Shown: in pieces, positions 1-10,555 of the stretch
Numbering within the stretch: the stretch's first letter is position 1
Layout of the letters: each line of letters starts with the position of its first letter
Assembly (NCBI GenBank): GCA_001247695.2
Contig: LGRX02035356.1
Span: forward strand, 1 to 64,000
Length of the DNA: 64,000 nt
Source of the DNA: Cymbomonas tetramitiformis
Taxonomy: Eukaryota; Chlorophyta; Pyramimonadophyceae; Pyramimonadales; Pyramimonadaceae
Direction of reading: 5' to 3'
Notes under the pieces: model-generated
What the model was told of the DNA's origin: nothing
The model's input: only the letters and a program-made list of their open reading frames with translations
Database searches by the model: none
Translations under genes and position numbers: made by a program

Positions 1-1135
1 CAAAGTGAAGACCGTGTCGAGGTCAAAGTAGATCTCAGCACACCACCAGACAAGTGGTGTACTGCCAGAACCAGTAACATAACTTCTCGGGGTCAAAGGG
101 CAGAGGAGCACCGTCACCACAATGAGCACCGTTGCCAATCGCAGCACGACACTCCACTGGGTTGGGCGGCTGGTGAACCGCTGCCGCAAGACCCAGGGAG
201 TGCAGTACCGCATCCAGAGTGACGGGGTCCAGCTCAGTGATACCAGAGTACAAGCATACATCTCCCCTGCACAGCACAGGCTGCGGCGCAGCCCGACCCG
301 ATACCTGCACAGGGTCGATGTCGTTGGCCGCCGTGTAGGCGGCAGCTCCCACTCCCATGACAGAAATCAAGAGAATAAAGGAAAGTAGAAACGGCATCCC
401 CCATAAGCCCGCGTGGGCGGGGAAGCCCCACGGAGGCTTTCCGCAGCCGTGGCTGCGGGGAGCACCGTCACGCCAATCTCCCAGAGCACCACCAGAGTGA
501 GGTGCTTGGGCTGCGGGCGTTGACGAATGATTTGCCGAAATTGTCGAAGTCCGCGGCTTCACGACGAAGCTGCCGTCGGCGAGGTCCTCGTAATCGTCCG
601 TGTCATAACCCGTGAGATCAACCTGTCCGATGGCGGCGTGGTTCACGGTCTGAACGAACCCAGCGAACTCACCGTCCGCGTCCGCTGTGGTGGTTACCCG
701 CGCCGATTGCGGTGGCGCGGGCTTCACATCCTTTCCCTGCGAGACAGGCATAGCAGGGGCCGGCACGGCGGATGCCGATGCCGCCGCACCACCTGCCGGA
801 ACCTGCTCCTCCGGTGTGGCCACCGCTTCGGCGGGTCTGCACACCAGAGCCGAAGCCTCCTGCCCGATGCCGGCAGTAGGCGGGAAAGACGCGTGAGTGT
901 AATGTACCTGCGGGTTGGCCGCGGAGTGAACCTCCGCGGCAAGATCGTCGAGCCGGCGGAGAATGTCATCCCCCTCGGAAGCCGGCCGCTGCTCCACGGT
1001 GAAGCCGTAGGCGGACACGTCGATGCCGCCCACCGCTCCCGCACAAAGCACCGCGGGCGGCCCGTACACGGCGGCCGCACGTGCGAAGGAACCCGCTCCA
1101 TCATCCGCTGCCTGCTGGAACAACGCGCACATTCC
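1..1135 (-). mobile_element. Truncated gag-only LTR retroelement (relative of element D)
   Basis: The first 40 bases end in ctcagca followed by a caccacc block. This matches the LTR end and the G-rich tract next to the LTR in element D (46621 onward), so the window begins inside a 3' LTR of a minus-strand element. The rest is the C-terminal part of the same gag-like protein, cut off near 1135 where a TGTCA-rich repeat begins. The 5' LTR and most of gag are missing. The kinship is read from protein similarity to 46949-49276. The LTR assignment is inference because most of it lies outside the window. Confidence 0.7.
35..1132 (-). pseudogene. Gag-like polyprotein, C-terminal fragment
   Basis: An open frame of 365 codons aligns along much of its length with the C-terminal third of the element D protein. 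Shared blocks include AVYGPPAVL, VHYTHASF, the Ala-rich VPAGGAAASASAVPAPAMP and LTGYDTDDYED. A hydrophobic segment (about 20 residues around LLSFILLISVMGVGAAAY) follows, as in D. The frame has no natural N terminus: upstream it runs into pentanucleotide-like repeat DNA. The zinc knuckle and capsid-like region of D are absent. It is a broken gag remnant, not a host gene. Confidence 0.7.
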
Positions 1136-1137
1136 TT

Positions 1138-1330
1138 GAATAAATGACAGATGATGTGACTTATCATCTCGATGACATGTACAGTCATAGTCGACCGTAC
1201 TGACGACTGTCTGTCATTATAACATATGACATGACTCGACATGACATGACATGGTATGACATGTCTGACAGGTATGACACGTATGACATGTATGACATGT
1301 ATGACACATGTGTCATCGGTCATAACCCTG
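1138..1330. repeat. TGTCA/TGACA-rich dispersed repeat, copy 1
   Basis: A block built of tgacat/atgtca words with an inner palindrome around gtacggtcgac. Its reverse complement matches 26463-26680 end to end: both begin atgaccgatgacac and carry the gtacggtcgactatgac stretch. In both places it sits directly at the broken end of a gag remnant. It may be a small mobile element or a recombination-prone microsatellite. Confidence 0.65.
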
Positions 1331-2197
1331 ACAGTAATCCATAAAAGCACTACTGCATTACAGAACGTGCTCCAAAAAGACAATCTCGAACGAAGACGTC
1401 CTCGAGGGGAAGGGCTAGCAGGAGCCCCTTCCTCGTACTCTCCCCGCTCATCGTCACCTGCAGCTACGATTTCTACCGCTCCCACAACGAGGGTCAACGC
1501 CGGATCGAGAACATCTTGACAACGCTAAACGGCGACAAACGCTCAAACGGCGAGCGAATATACACTAAACAGTAATGGGGAGCCGTCGCTTTTTGACCAA
1601 AACGGTCTACGAAAAAAAATATACATAATTGTTCGTCATTGTCTTAGGGCAGCCATCTCCTGGGGCTGGGGCATGAAGACAAACATGGGGCATGCATACC
1701 CCGGGGCTTGGGGCATACAGGGCAACCTTGGGGCATGCATCCCCTGGGGCTTGGGGCATACAGGGCAACCTTGGGCCATGGGGCATGCTAGGGGCAGGCG
1801 GGCACGCACCTGCAGCAGCATGAGCAGCAGAAGCTGGTACTTGGGCTGCCCCCCCCTGCCGCTTCACTTGTGCTGAAGGGGCACACACAGTAGGTATCAG
1901 GTAAAAACCCCTTAGCTTGAGGCAAGAACATGGCAGAGGTGTACAGTCATTGGGCACGCAAGGTCTAGGCATACCAGTACGAGGATCGGCACTGGGCCTT
2001 TTGAGGGGGACTGGCCCCGGCCTCGGTACTTTGACAGCGCCAGCCTGAAGAGGATGGGCAACTACTGCAAGAGGAAATATTGGTGTAGTTAGATTGACTT
2101 AAAACAAGACAGCACAGAAAACCAAGCATGCATACGGTGACTGTGGGAAAGGATATACCCTTTCTGTCATGCTCGCGTTTCCTTTTTCTTCCGACTG
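1331..2197. other. No gene recognised; short GGGGCATGC repeat
   Basis: I see no supportable coding region. Positions about 1656-1800 hold an imperfect tandem repeat of about 50 bp (ggggcttggggcatacagg and variants, two to three units) rich in the gcatgc palindrome. Open frames on the minus strand at 1970-2200 look like intron or 3' flank of the neighbouring gene. Confidence 0.4.
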
Positions 2198-3386
2198 TCA
2201 CCGCAGACGCGCCAGGCTGTTGAGGCGGACCAGCAGCTGTGGGAGGAAAGATGCGTTCTTTAAAAGAATAAAAGGAAAAAAGAAAGACGATGAGGGAAAG
2301 GCAAGTAGAAGCAATATTCTTACCAGCGGCTGGGTGAACCTGCGTGGGAAGCAGGGAGTGCCCAGTAATCCGCTCGACGCGGCTAAAACCCTCCTGGTCC
2401 AATCTGCTGCCGCAGTGGACCTTGAAGGTACTCCTGGCGAAATGGTACTCCAAGGCCACGCGCTCATGGATCGCGTGGGGGGGGGTCGGCGTCTTGAATG
2501 GTGTACAGGCCGGTATCCTGGTCCCGCGACTTGATCCTAGAAGAAAAGAAAGGCACGATGAGGTTGAAGACAGAAGCCGACGAAAAGTAGCGCAGGCAGG
2601 TTAGAATGCGTACCATACAACATGCATCGTGGTTTGGTCACCACGTTTGGCCACGGTGGTGTACTCCACCAAACAGTCGCCGCATGCTGGGAAGACGACG
2701 GTGTACCAGTTCGGTCCAGCATGGTGTTTGCGACAGCGTTCGATCTCTTTACGACATTTCAGGATGTCGAACTTGCAGTCCACGCACAGGTCTACCAACC
2801 AGAAGCCGTCGGCATCCGTCTCATCTCTTCGCGTGCGGTTTTCGACTTTCTGAATATATTTTTCCGAAGCAGCATCAGGGTCATTGCACGCGCCTGGCAT
2901 TTTTGCGAGAAAGAAAGTAAGTAAGAGGTAAAGGTAAAGGGCGGGCGCTGCGAAGGTTAAAATTTGTTAAAGCCGTTTGCAGTGGGGGATACCATGGGGC
3001 ATGCCCGCCGCAGCGGCACCACCATGACGCGACCAGGCCATGACATCCTTCCCACCTAGTGTTGGATAGGCTTTATCGGCACCTTTTGCGCAATGACGCT
3101 GATGATTTTCGGTGGAACTTCAGCAGGTGTGGGGGATTCTGTTGTCGCTGGGTATTTTCTGTCAGACTGCCCCTTTGCCTTTTGTGTTATCCGAAGATTT
3201 CTGCGTCTGACTGTCTGGACACTAAGCCCACTACTGCAGGTGGTTCTTTTCGTGTCTGTCGTGTCTGTGCGTTTAGGCGTATCACTTTTCTTTGATGCGA
3301 TTAGAACCCTGTCAGCTGTGGCAGTTATTGCGTGAGCTTTATTGGCTTCCACCAGCTTGACGTTCTCGGAGATTTTTCGACAAAAG
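2198..3386 (-). CDS. Unknown Cys-rich protein, multi-exon, with a homopolymer frameshift
   Basis: I do not recognise this protein. Minus-strand exons: about 3386-3083 (Lys/Thr-rich), 2893-2614, 2536-2340 and 2236-2198, ending in a short LLVRLNSLARLR tail and TGA. The 2893-2614 exon carries clustered cysteines (CVDCKFDILKC, then C..H and CGDC), suggesting metal binding. Splice phase is right between 2614 and 2536 (split Trp codon) and between 2340 and 2236. In the 2536-2340 exon a run of nine G on the plus strand (2477-2485) breaks the frame; eight would keep it open. The join between 3083 and 2893 is one base out of phase, so an intermediate exon is probably missed. The N terminus is unknown. 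Confidence 0.5.
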
Positions 3387-3885
3387 CTGCAAGTCAGAGA
3401 GGGAATCCACAGCAGTACTACTGGCGAAGTCGCATGAAAGCGTGGCATATCCTCCCTTGGAGATTCTCAGCAGATGTAGAGCAGACGTAGCGCTACTTAT
3501 CATCTGTTGAAGCTGTATCTCAATACTCGCAAAAAGCGGTTCAAATGGCCGATTTGTTTCCGACCAGATTTCCCGCCCATACCGAACACCGCTCGTCGCA
3601 AAATGTGGCGCGTTTTAAAATGTACCTGAGAAAATAATACAGTAATAAAACCATACGAAGGAAAAAATTGCCACTCATTATCATAAAAATATCGCGATAA
3701 TAAAACAAATAAGGCGACTGGAGTTTTCCCGGAGAGGCGCATGCGTTGACCGGTCGGCGAAAAGTGTTAGGAGTTCACACACAGGTGACAACAAACGAGA
3801 TCCGAGGAATATTTCAAAACCAACGAAGAGGTTCGGCACCCCGTTAGGAGATACCGTTCCAGCAGAACAAAACAACACTTCACCA
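3387..3885. other. No gene seen
   Basis: About 500 bases of mixed composition with an AT-rich patch near 3620-3710. No frame has convincing protein character and I see no repeat structure here. Confidence 0.4.
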
Positions 3886-5030
3886 TTGGGCATTCACTAC
3901 GGCTTGCGTGTCGTGCGCCCGGGTCGCGGCGCGAGTGGCTCCTGCGGTGAATGCCCACAACCTGCCACAAGGCCTAGTTGGCACCCTTCGAGCAGCCAAG
4001 CACGAATTCACGTCGAAACGTATGAAAAAAACTGCGGGCAAAGGCGTGCTTCGAGCACACGCATGACAAAACGGCATGGGTCAGGTGTCCAAACTCAAGC
4101 TGGCGCGTCGCCAACCATGAATTCCCACAACCTGTCATACAGGCCCGTCGGGGAATCCACCGTTGCCGACGCCTGCGCGGGACGAATTCACAAAGGTAAA
4201 CACTATACAAACTGTGGGGGAAAACATACGTTCGGCTACAACTTTGTCAAAAGGCAACAGTCAGGTGTCTTGACTCAAGTTGGCGCGCCGTCAGTCATGA
4301 ATTCCCACAACCTTTCACACAGGTCCGTTCGGGGAATTCAACGTTGCCAAAGCCTGCGCAGGTCGAATTCGCAAAGATAAACATCATACAAACCGTGGGG
4401 GAAACAAACGTTCGTCTATGTTGGAAACAGCACAGCAGCCACGGGGAGAACGCTCCCGGCGAGATAGAACGAACTCAATAATTGATAACATACGGGAATA
4501 AATAGTCTGACTGACACAAGCAGAGTCACCGAAGATGACATACCGGAAATGACACGTGACAATACGAACATGTCACAGTGCCAATTCCAGCAGTCTACAA
4601 CTTCGTCAAACGGCAAAAGGCAGGTGCCGCGGCTCGTGTTAGCGCGGCTACGGTTGTGCATTCCCAAACGCCAGCCACACACGCCAGTTTGGGCGTATAC
4701 AGCAAGCAGGCCTAGCGGGGTTCGAATTCGCACAGCAGATGGGACAACATATGGCACAAAAGGCCGGGCGCATCGTACTCCCACGTGGACACTGCTGAGA
4801 GCGCCTGTGGCGGTTCGCCGTCGCGGGTGTGAATTTGCGGTAAACGCAGCTTCGGGCTATCTAGCCGTTACGCGCTCAACGGGGAAAATGTCACTATGTG
4901 AGAATTCGCTAACGTGGTTCGAATTCGCGAACGTTTTCGGACGGCTGCGGATCTCCACCGCTGCGGACGGCGACGTGCGTGTCTACTGCTGCGCAACATA
5001 GAACATGCCAGGCAGAAACGCGCTTCCGCC
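3886..5030. repeat. Tandem satellite, ~170-180 bp units, regularly spaced GAATTC
   Basis: Units start with a form of gaattcccacaacct at about 3948, 4118 and 4298, with later degenerate copies near 4655 and 4828. Each unit carries one or two more GAATTC sites followed by caaaggtaaac/caaagataaac-like and actgtggggg blocks. Spacing is about 170-180 bp. Identity between the clearest two units is high enough to see by eye. No coding function is supported; frames across it are by-products of the repeat. Confidence 0.65.
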
Positions 5031-5672
5031 GCGCTGGCTCGTGGATTCGCAAAACGTGTGCGGGTCTAACTTGCGTTCACGGAGTGTAGATTCAGGCTCA
5101 GATGGCAACACGAAAAGCAGGAAGGCAAACAAGCAACAAAGGGGGCAATTCACAGATAAAACAAGCACACCGGCACGACTTCGCACATACCGCGTGGCGT
5201 GCGATGCACTCTGGGGATCCGAACCAGACTCTTACAAACTGCTAGTGACAAAGATTTCATGTGGACTCAAAGTATATATATGCATATATCACATTTAATA
5301 CTAGGCCACAAGAGGCAAATATCATTATCCAGCAGAATGGTTTTGAAAGGTTCGGATCTAACTTTTCGAAAGCAGAAGCTAGCTAAATACTCAAGCGAGC
5401 ATAGTGAAAGTCCGTGAATGCCATTGTCGTTTCGGATGCCCTGTGACTATTGGTTCCCAGTGACAGCGGCGTTTGGTGTCAACGCGCGCTTTCGTTTGCC
5501 CTGTCATGCATCGCCGAGACGTCATGCGTGATCATGTCGTGATGTCACTTCGCGTAATGTCGTGCTCGACGCTCTGCGGTGCTCGCGGATCGGCACGGGC
5601 TGGTCGCGGCGACGTCGATGTAGCGCTTGGCGAGGCGTCGTGCATGATTTATACTGGGAGGGAGATCTGAGC
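5031..5672. other. No gene seen
   Basis: Mixed-composition DNA. Short open frames lack protein-like composition. Confidence 0.35.
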
Positions 5673-5946
5673 AGGGCTCCTAATCGGTTTCAAACTTGCA
5701 TATCGATCGATTTCGATATTCAACATTTTCAATCGATAATCGTTAATCGATGATATCGATTCATATCGATTATTGAATTTTATATACAATTCTCCGTATA
5801 CAATACATAAGACCGCCAATACTAAACTGAATCGATACCGATTTATCGATGAAATGTGCACAAAAATGATATCGATCGATACCGATTTCCCGTTTTTTCC
5901 CGATATATCGATATATCGGAATATCGGTTAAACTGATTAGGAGCCT
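5673..5946. mobile_element. MITE with TIRs and 5-bp target duplication, ATCGAT-rich
   Basis: Ends are inverted copies of agg(g)ctcctaatc, and the flanks carry the direct repeat tgagc (5668-5672 and 5947-5951). The 274-bp interior is AT-rich and packed with ATCGAT palindromes. No coding capacity, so it is a non-autonomous DNA transposon. A second ATCGAT-rich patch lies at about 6236-6255 without visible TIRs. Confidence 0.7.
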
Positions 5947-6635
5947 TGAGCTGGAGAACGTGATATGCTCCACGAGGCGCTCGAGCGGAGAATAAACTGG
6001 GGTAGGACCCGGTGACAATTAATGAAGAAGGGGGTCATGGTTGGGGCGTTTGCTGACGGCTGAGACGGGCGCGATGGGGGAAAATATGGTTAGGTCTGAC
6101 ATGGGTTGCGGTAGCGTAACGCTAAATATGGGGGGTCTAACAGGCCTTTCAGGGGTGCCCGAGGGACCCCTTCTAAACCTGTTCGTTGTTGTGACAAACT
6201 GACATATATCAAAATCAATTGATGCTTTTATTTTGTCATCGATATCGATTGATAATAAAATGTTAAGATTTCATACTCAATCAATACCGTCCGGAACAAG
6301 TGATGCCTACTCTCACCTACCCTTGCTCCCTTTTCACCTAGTTGCCGAGGTCCAATTTGGGGGCTCTCGGGGTAAATTAAGACGTGCACGATACAGTGTC
6401 TCACGACAGTAGACAGTTGTAAACAGTACAGTAGCGGATAGGTTGAAGTGACACGTTCATTGTGCTTCATCCCAACGATTTATCTTTCTGGCCTGGGTGT
6501 GTGGTAGTGTAAGAGTGAACCCTTTAGCTTGCTTACTTCGTGTTTCCAATTCTTAAGTGCTCGCAGGGCAGGCGCACGTTATCGCCTTACGTTTAATGCC
6601 GGGTTAGTCGTTCGATCAACAACTGAAAAACGACT
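5947..6635. other. Upstream region of the MAPEG-like gene
   Basis: No gene seen. The stretch probably contains the promoter of the gene starting at 6636. An in-frame TGA lies a few codons before that ATG. Confidence 0.35.
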
Positions 6636-7133
6636 ATGCAAGACTATATATCTGTCTCCAGACAAGCATGTTTTGATGCTTCAGGTGTCACCGCCGCGTA
6701 CTTCGTGCTTTATTACTCTTTTCTATTTGCCCAAACGTACATCAAGATATATTTGTATGCCAAGGACCACGCAAGTAGACATGGCAAACAGCTGGACATT
6801 GCACTGGCAACTGGTTTCAAGACATATAACTATACGGAACATAGCTTTAAAAGAATCAAATACAATAACTCTGACGTTCTGGCTCTCGTAAGCGACCGCA
6901 CTGTCGGAAACATGTTGGAGCAGATGCCACCTTTTATAATTACCTTTTGGCTATATGCTCTTTCAGTAACGGATGCCGCCATATGGAGAAACGGTTTATT
7001 GTACATTTTTTCCCGTGCTATTTATCCAGTATGCTTTTGGGCGGGCTCCCCCTATATACTATTCTCCACTTGTCCCGGATATATCATCATCTTCCATCAG
7101 ATGGCTACTTGCATACAAGCCCTTTCGTCGTGA
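6636..7133 (+). CDS. MAPEG-family-like membrane protein
   Basis: Single-exon ORF of 165 residues, normal for MAPEG proteins (membrane-associated proteins in eicosanoid and glutathione metabolism, about 130-165 aa). It has about four hydrophobic segments: near residues 18-38, then after the polar SDRTVGNMLEQMPPF block, then two near the C terminus. The R.VGN.LEQ.P.F pattern resembles the conserved MAPEG glutathione-binding loop (E..N..E..P). The start is fixed by an upstream in-frame TGA. If the assignment holds it would sit in ER or plastid membranes and act in glutathione-dependent detoxification or lipid metabolism. Substrate unknown. The family call rests on remembered motif shape only. 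Confidence 0.6.
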   Translation: MQDYISVSRQACFDASGVTAAYFVLYYSFLFAQTYIKIYLYAKDHASRHGKQLDIALATGFKTYNYTEHSFKRIKYNNSDVLALVSDRTVGNMLEQMPPFIITFWLYALSVTDAAIWRNGLLYIFSRAIYPVCFWAGSPYILFSTCPGYIIIFHQMATCIQALSS

Positions 7134-9917
7134 GACAACGCTGCGTATGCAACTCCAAGATTTGAAGGGAGAAATTGTCGCGAGTAATGACCAGAACGAT
7201 ATCGCATAAGAAAAGCGTGAACTTTCGTTATGTGTTGCACGTTGCAAGACCTAACCAAGCAGCCGTGTCTGACATTAAAGCACCAGTTAAGGTGCTCAAC
7301 TTTCTCTCTGCGTGAATAGCTTCTTTTACAATCGCTTATCAAATGGTCTCCTTGATGATCTGGCGTGTGGTCCAGCACAATCAAACATCAGATACATTTG
7401 CGCGTGACAGGAAATTGGCCTGGATTTATTCGCCGTGCACGTGAGCCGTGGCATGCGGGAGCATTGAGAGATGTGTTCACGAAGCAGTAGTAGTGAGCCG
7501 CATGTCGCACGTGTTTTTTTCTGCTATAGGTCGATGTGCTTTACAACTATCATGGAAATGACGTAGATCGTGTTCAAGTCACTTGGGACTCTTGGGCTTG
7601 TCCTTAAACGACGAATTTTCCACCTTTGCACAAATCAGTGCATCCCAAACTGACTTCAGGATACTTCAAGTACGCTCGACCTCCTCAAACGTCAAACTCC
7701 TCAAACTATGATTGAAGAGTTCACTTCGTAGGTCAGCTTACCGGAGATGAGCCCGCTCATAACACCACAAGTCAACAATTTTGGGGTTTGGTTTGTTCTT
7801 TGCAGCTCTACCTACACCAATATATCTTTGGAACAACTATAACTTGAATCGTCTCGCGTATCTATGTAGAGTTCCATAGGCGGCTCTTCCAAATTTATTA
7901 TTTAACCTTGCGTGGTTAAACGTTGTGACGTTATGTGTTTCATCACGTGCGGACTTTTTGAGTGTTGCTCAATAACCTGCACTACACTGATTTGATGCAA
8001 CTTGTTTTTGGTATTTTTAAGACAGGTGAACACCCAGTTGTCGTTCCCATCTGCACATATTTGCATGGCACATGTCACTCAAACTGCGTGTGGTGGTTCC
8101 TCTGTGCACACATATTAGTGACCAAGGTGATGATTTGCGTACACATGTCGTAGATATATTCCGACACTGCCTGCCACGCATACAAGCACTGCTAACACGT
8201 TGCACGGCCACGCATACCGTACAAGCACTATGTATAGAGTACTAAGCTAGCGACTCCTAGGCATCAGATAGAAAGCAACAAGAATTCTTCCGGTTGTCAC
8301 GGGAATCGCTGCTGCGCACAGATAATCACACATTGAGAGCCCGAACCCCGAAGGCCCAAATTTCAATGGCGCATGCCGCCATGCAACTCATACGAAATTT
8401 ATAATTATATTTCAAACAGGCAAGTTCGGACCCACTCGCGCGACAGCACTTTATTGGCATTGCGGTGATCGCATCCTTATCAGATCCTAAAGCTCAACTC
8501 GAGGTATCCTAACCAAGAGACGGGTGCAATCACACACACACATAGAGAGACGTGAGGTGCAACTGAAGACCCAGCCACCACATCTAGAAAATTGCAACAA
8601 GAACTTGCTCGGTTTCAAATCACTCAGGCCGTGCAACATGCATGCGGCCGTAATCTAAAGTCCAAAGAATTAAAGTGAGGTATTCGCCCACACCCTTTAC
8701 CCGTATCAACCCGGTGAAACATGCAATTTGAGTCGAAAGAAGTATGAACATCGCCAGTCAAGCTACGCAACACAGATAATGGAGACCCCAAGCAAGGCTG
8801 CCCGACTACCGATGCAGCTGCAAAGGTGAACTTGGCAGAGGAAAACGGTAAGCACGCGCATTGAACGGCATGAGACTCGCCGACAAAAGCCAACCCACCA
8901 GCATCCCAAGTAGTGGAGATGAGAAGTACCGTACCATATGCAGGAATTGGTCGGGCCCGTGAGAAGCACACAAACACACAACCCACAGAGTGAACGGTGT
9001 GAGGCCCGACGACAAAAGCCACAATACCATCATCCTAGTGGATGTGAGAAGCATTCGGGAACTTTAAAGCTACACTCAATGACAGATGGGGGGGCTTTTT
9101 CTGCCTACTTGCGGGGGCCGCAAGGGGAAGTTACAATCGGAAGCATCATTCAGGTAAGGGTTCAGGTAAGGGGAGAGACTGGGGAGAAGGGAGGGGTTGA
9201 GTGCGGGAAGAGCAGGTGCGCGCAAAGAAGAGCTACACACTCACACGATACCTGGACTGTGAATCCAACTCAAACCTAATTCCAACCCAATTAGGCACGG
9301 ATGAGGGCGCTCCCCAGCATCCTGTCTCCATGCATTCTGCCACACACACACACACCCACACACGATGCCCGAGGCACGGCCGCATAGGCCAGCCCATACT
9401 ACCAACATCTCTATTAAAAACATGTGCCAAGATATACAAGTACATGTTGGGGTTCTGAATGGTTTCGGCCCATTTATGCATCAGAACTGCACTGTGCGGA
9501 TGGATTTGTGCCAATATATTCCCTTTTTCCACCATGCCCTGTTCCAAAAGTATCAAAAGATTATCTAAATGTTGCGACGTATGCGAGCTTGACAGACCCT
9601 AGCTCAAGATAGATCCGTTACATAACAGGTTGGAATCATGATCATTGTTGAGCTATATCCGACCATCTCGCTGCATACGAAGCTACTGCAAAATAACATT
9701 GATATACATCCCTGCTCAATGAATCCCATCACACCTTCCTCATCAATACTCTCAGTTTACAGGATGTGTCACAGGACAAAATGTTCATAGTCCAACGAAA
9801 ATCATTTCACGCTGCATATTGTACACAATAAAAACACCAGGGTTCCAAAACAGTAGGATGTAAGAAATGGAATGAGCAATGCTCGGCATCAAGTTTTAGA
9901 TAATGTCAAAGAAAGGA
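7134..9917. other. Long stretch without a supportable gene
   Basis: About 2.8 kb in which I see no convincing exon on either strand. It holds CA/CACA microsatellites near 8530 and 9344-9362, and the duplicated block listed at 8858-9055. Confidence 0.4.
8858..9055. repeat. Imperfect tandem duplication (~118 bp)
   Basis: Two copies of a unit containing gacaaaagccaa/gacaaaagccac, catc(a)tcc and gtgg(a)tgagaag, beginning near 8860 and 8980. The open minus-strand frames across it repeat a GLAFVG / MAFVVG theme only because of the duplication. Confidence 0.45.
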
Positions 9918-10555
9918 GCTTGGACGACATCGAAGGAGGCACGGTGCAAAGCTCTTCGAAATGTGCCACGTGTCATTGGACGACATCGAAGGAGGCACGG
10001 TGCAAAGCTCTTCGAAATGTGCCACGTGTCATTGGACGACATCGAAGGAGGCACGGTGCAAGCGAAATGTGCTTCACTAATGTGCCATTGGACGTGTCAT
10101 TGGACGACATCGAAGAGGCACGGTGCAAAGCTCTTCGAATGTGCCACGTGTCATTAGACGACATCGAAGGAGGCACGGTGCAAAGCTCTTCGAAATGTGC
10201 CACGTGTCATTGGACATCGAAGGAGGGGCACGGTGCAAAGCTCTTCTCGGGGTGTGCCACGTGTCATTGCACGACATCGAAGGAGGCACGGTGCAAAGCT
10301 CTTCGAAATGTGCCACGTGTCATTGGACGACATCGAAGGGAGGCACGTGTGCAAAGCTCTTCGAAATGTGCCACGTGTCATTGGACGACATCGAAGAGGC
10401 ACGGTGCAAAGCTCTTCGAAATGTGCCACGTGTCATTGGACGACATCGAAGGAGGCACGGTGCAAAGCTCTTCAAAATGTGCCACGTGTCATTGGATGAC
10501 ATCGAAGGAGGCACGGTGCAAAGCTCTTCAAAATGTGCCACGTGTCATTGGACGA
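9918..10555. repeat. 57-bp minisatellite, 11 units, CACGTG in nearly every unit
   Basis: Units begin with gacatcgaaggaggcacgg near 9925, 9982, 10038, 10105, 10159, 10213, 10272, 10328, 10387, 10441 and 10497. Each continues through gtgcaaagctcttcgaaatg to gccacgtgtcattg. Unit lengths vary from about 54 to 67 bp, so frames shift and no protein repeat is conserved. Most units carry one CACGTG (G-box core). The array directly abuts the stop codon of the minus-strand gene ending at 10545. Confidence 0.85.

Noticed and set aside
3886..5030. Heat-shock elements (GAA/TTC) in the GAATTC-rich satellite
   Set aside because: Heat-shock elements need nGAAnnTTCn spacing; GAATTC has no spacer, so the match is only superficial.
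9918..10555. CRISPR-like array
   Set aside because: Units are contiguous and wholly repetitive with no unique spacers; it is a minisatellite in eukaryotic DNA.
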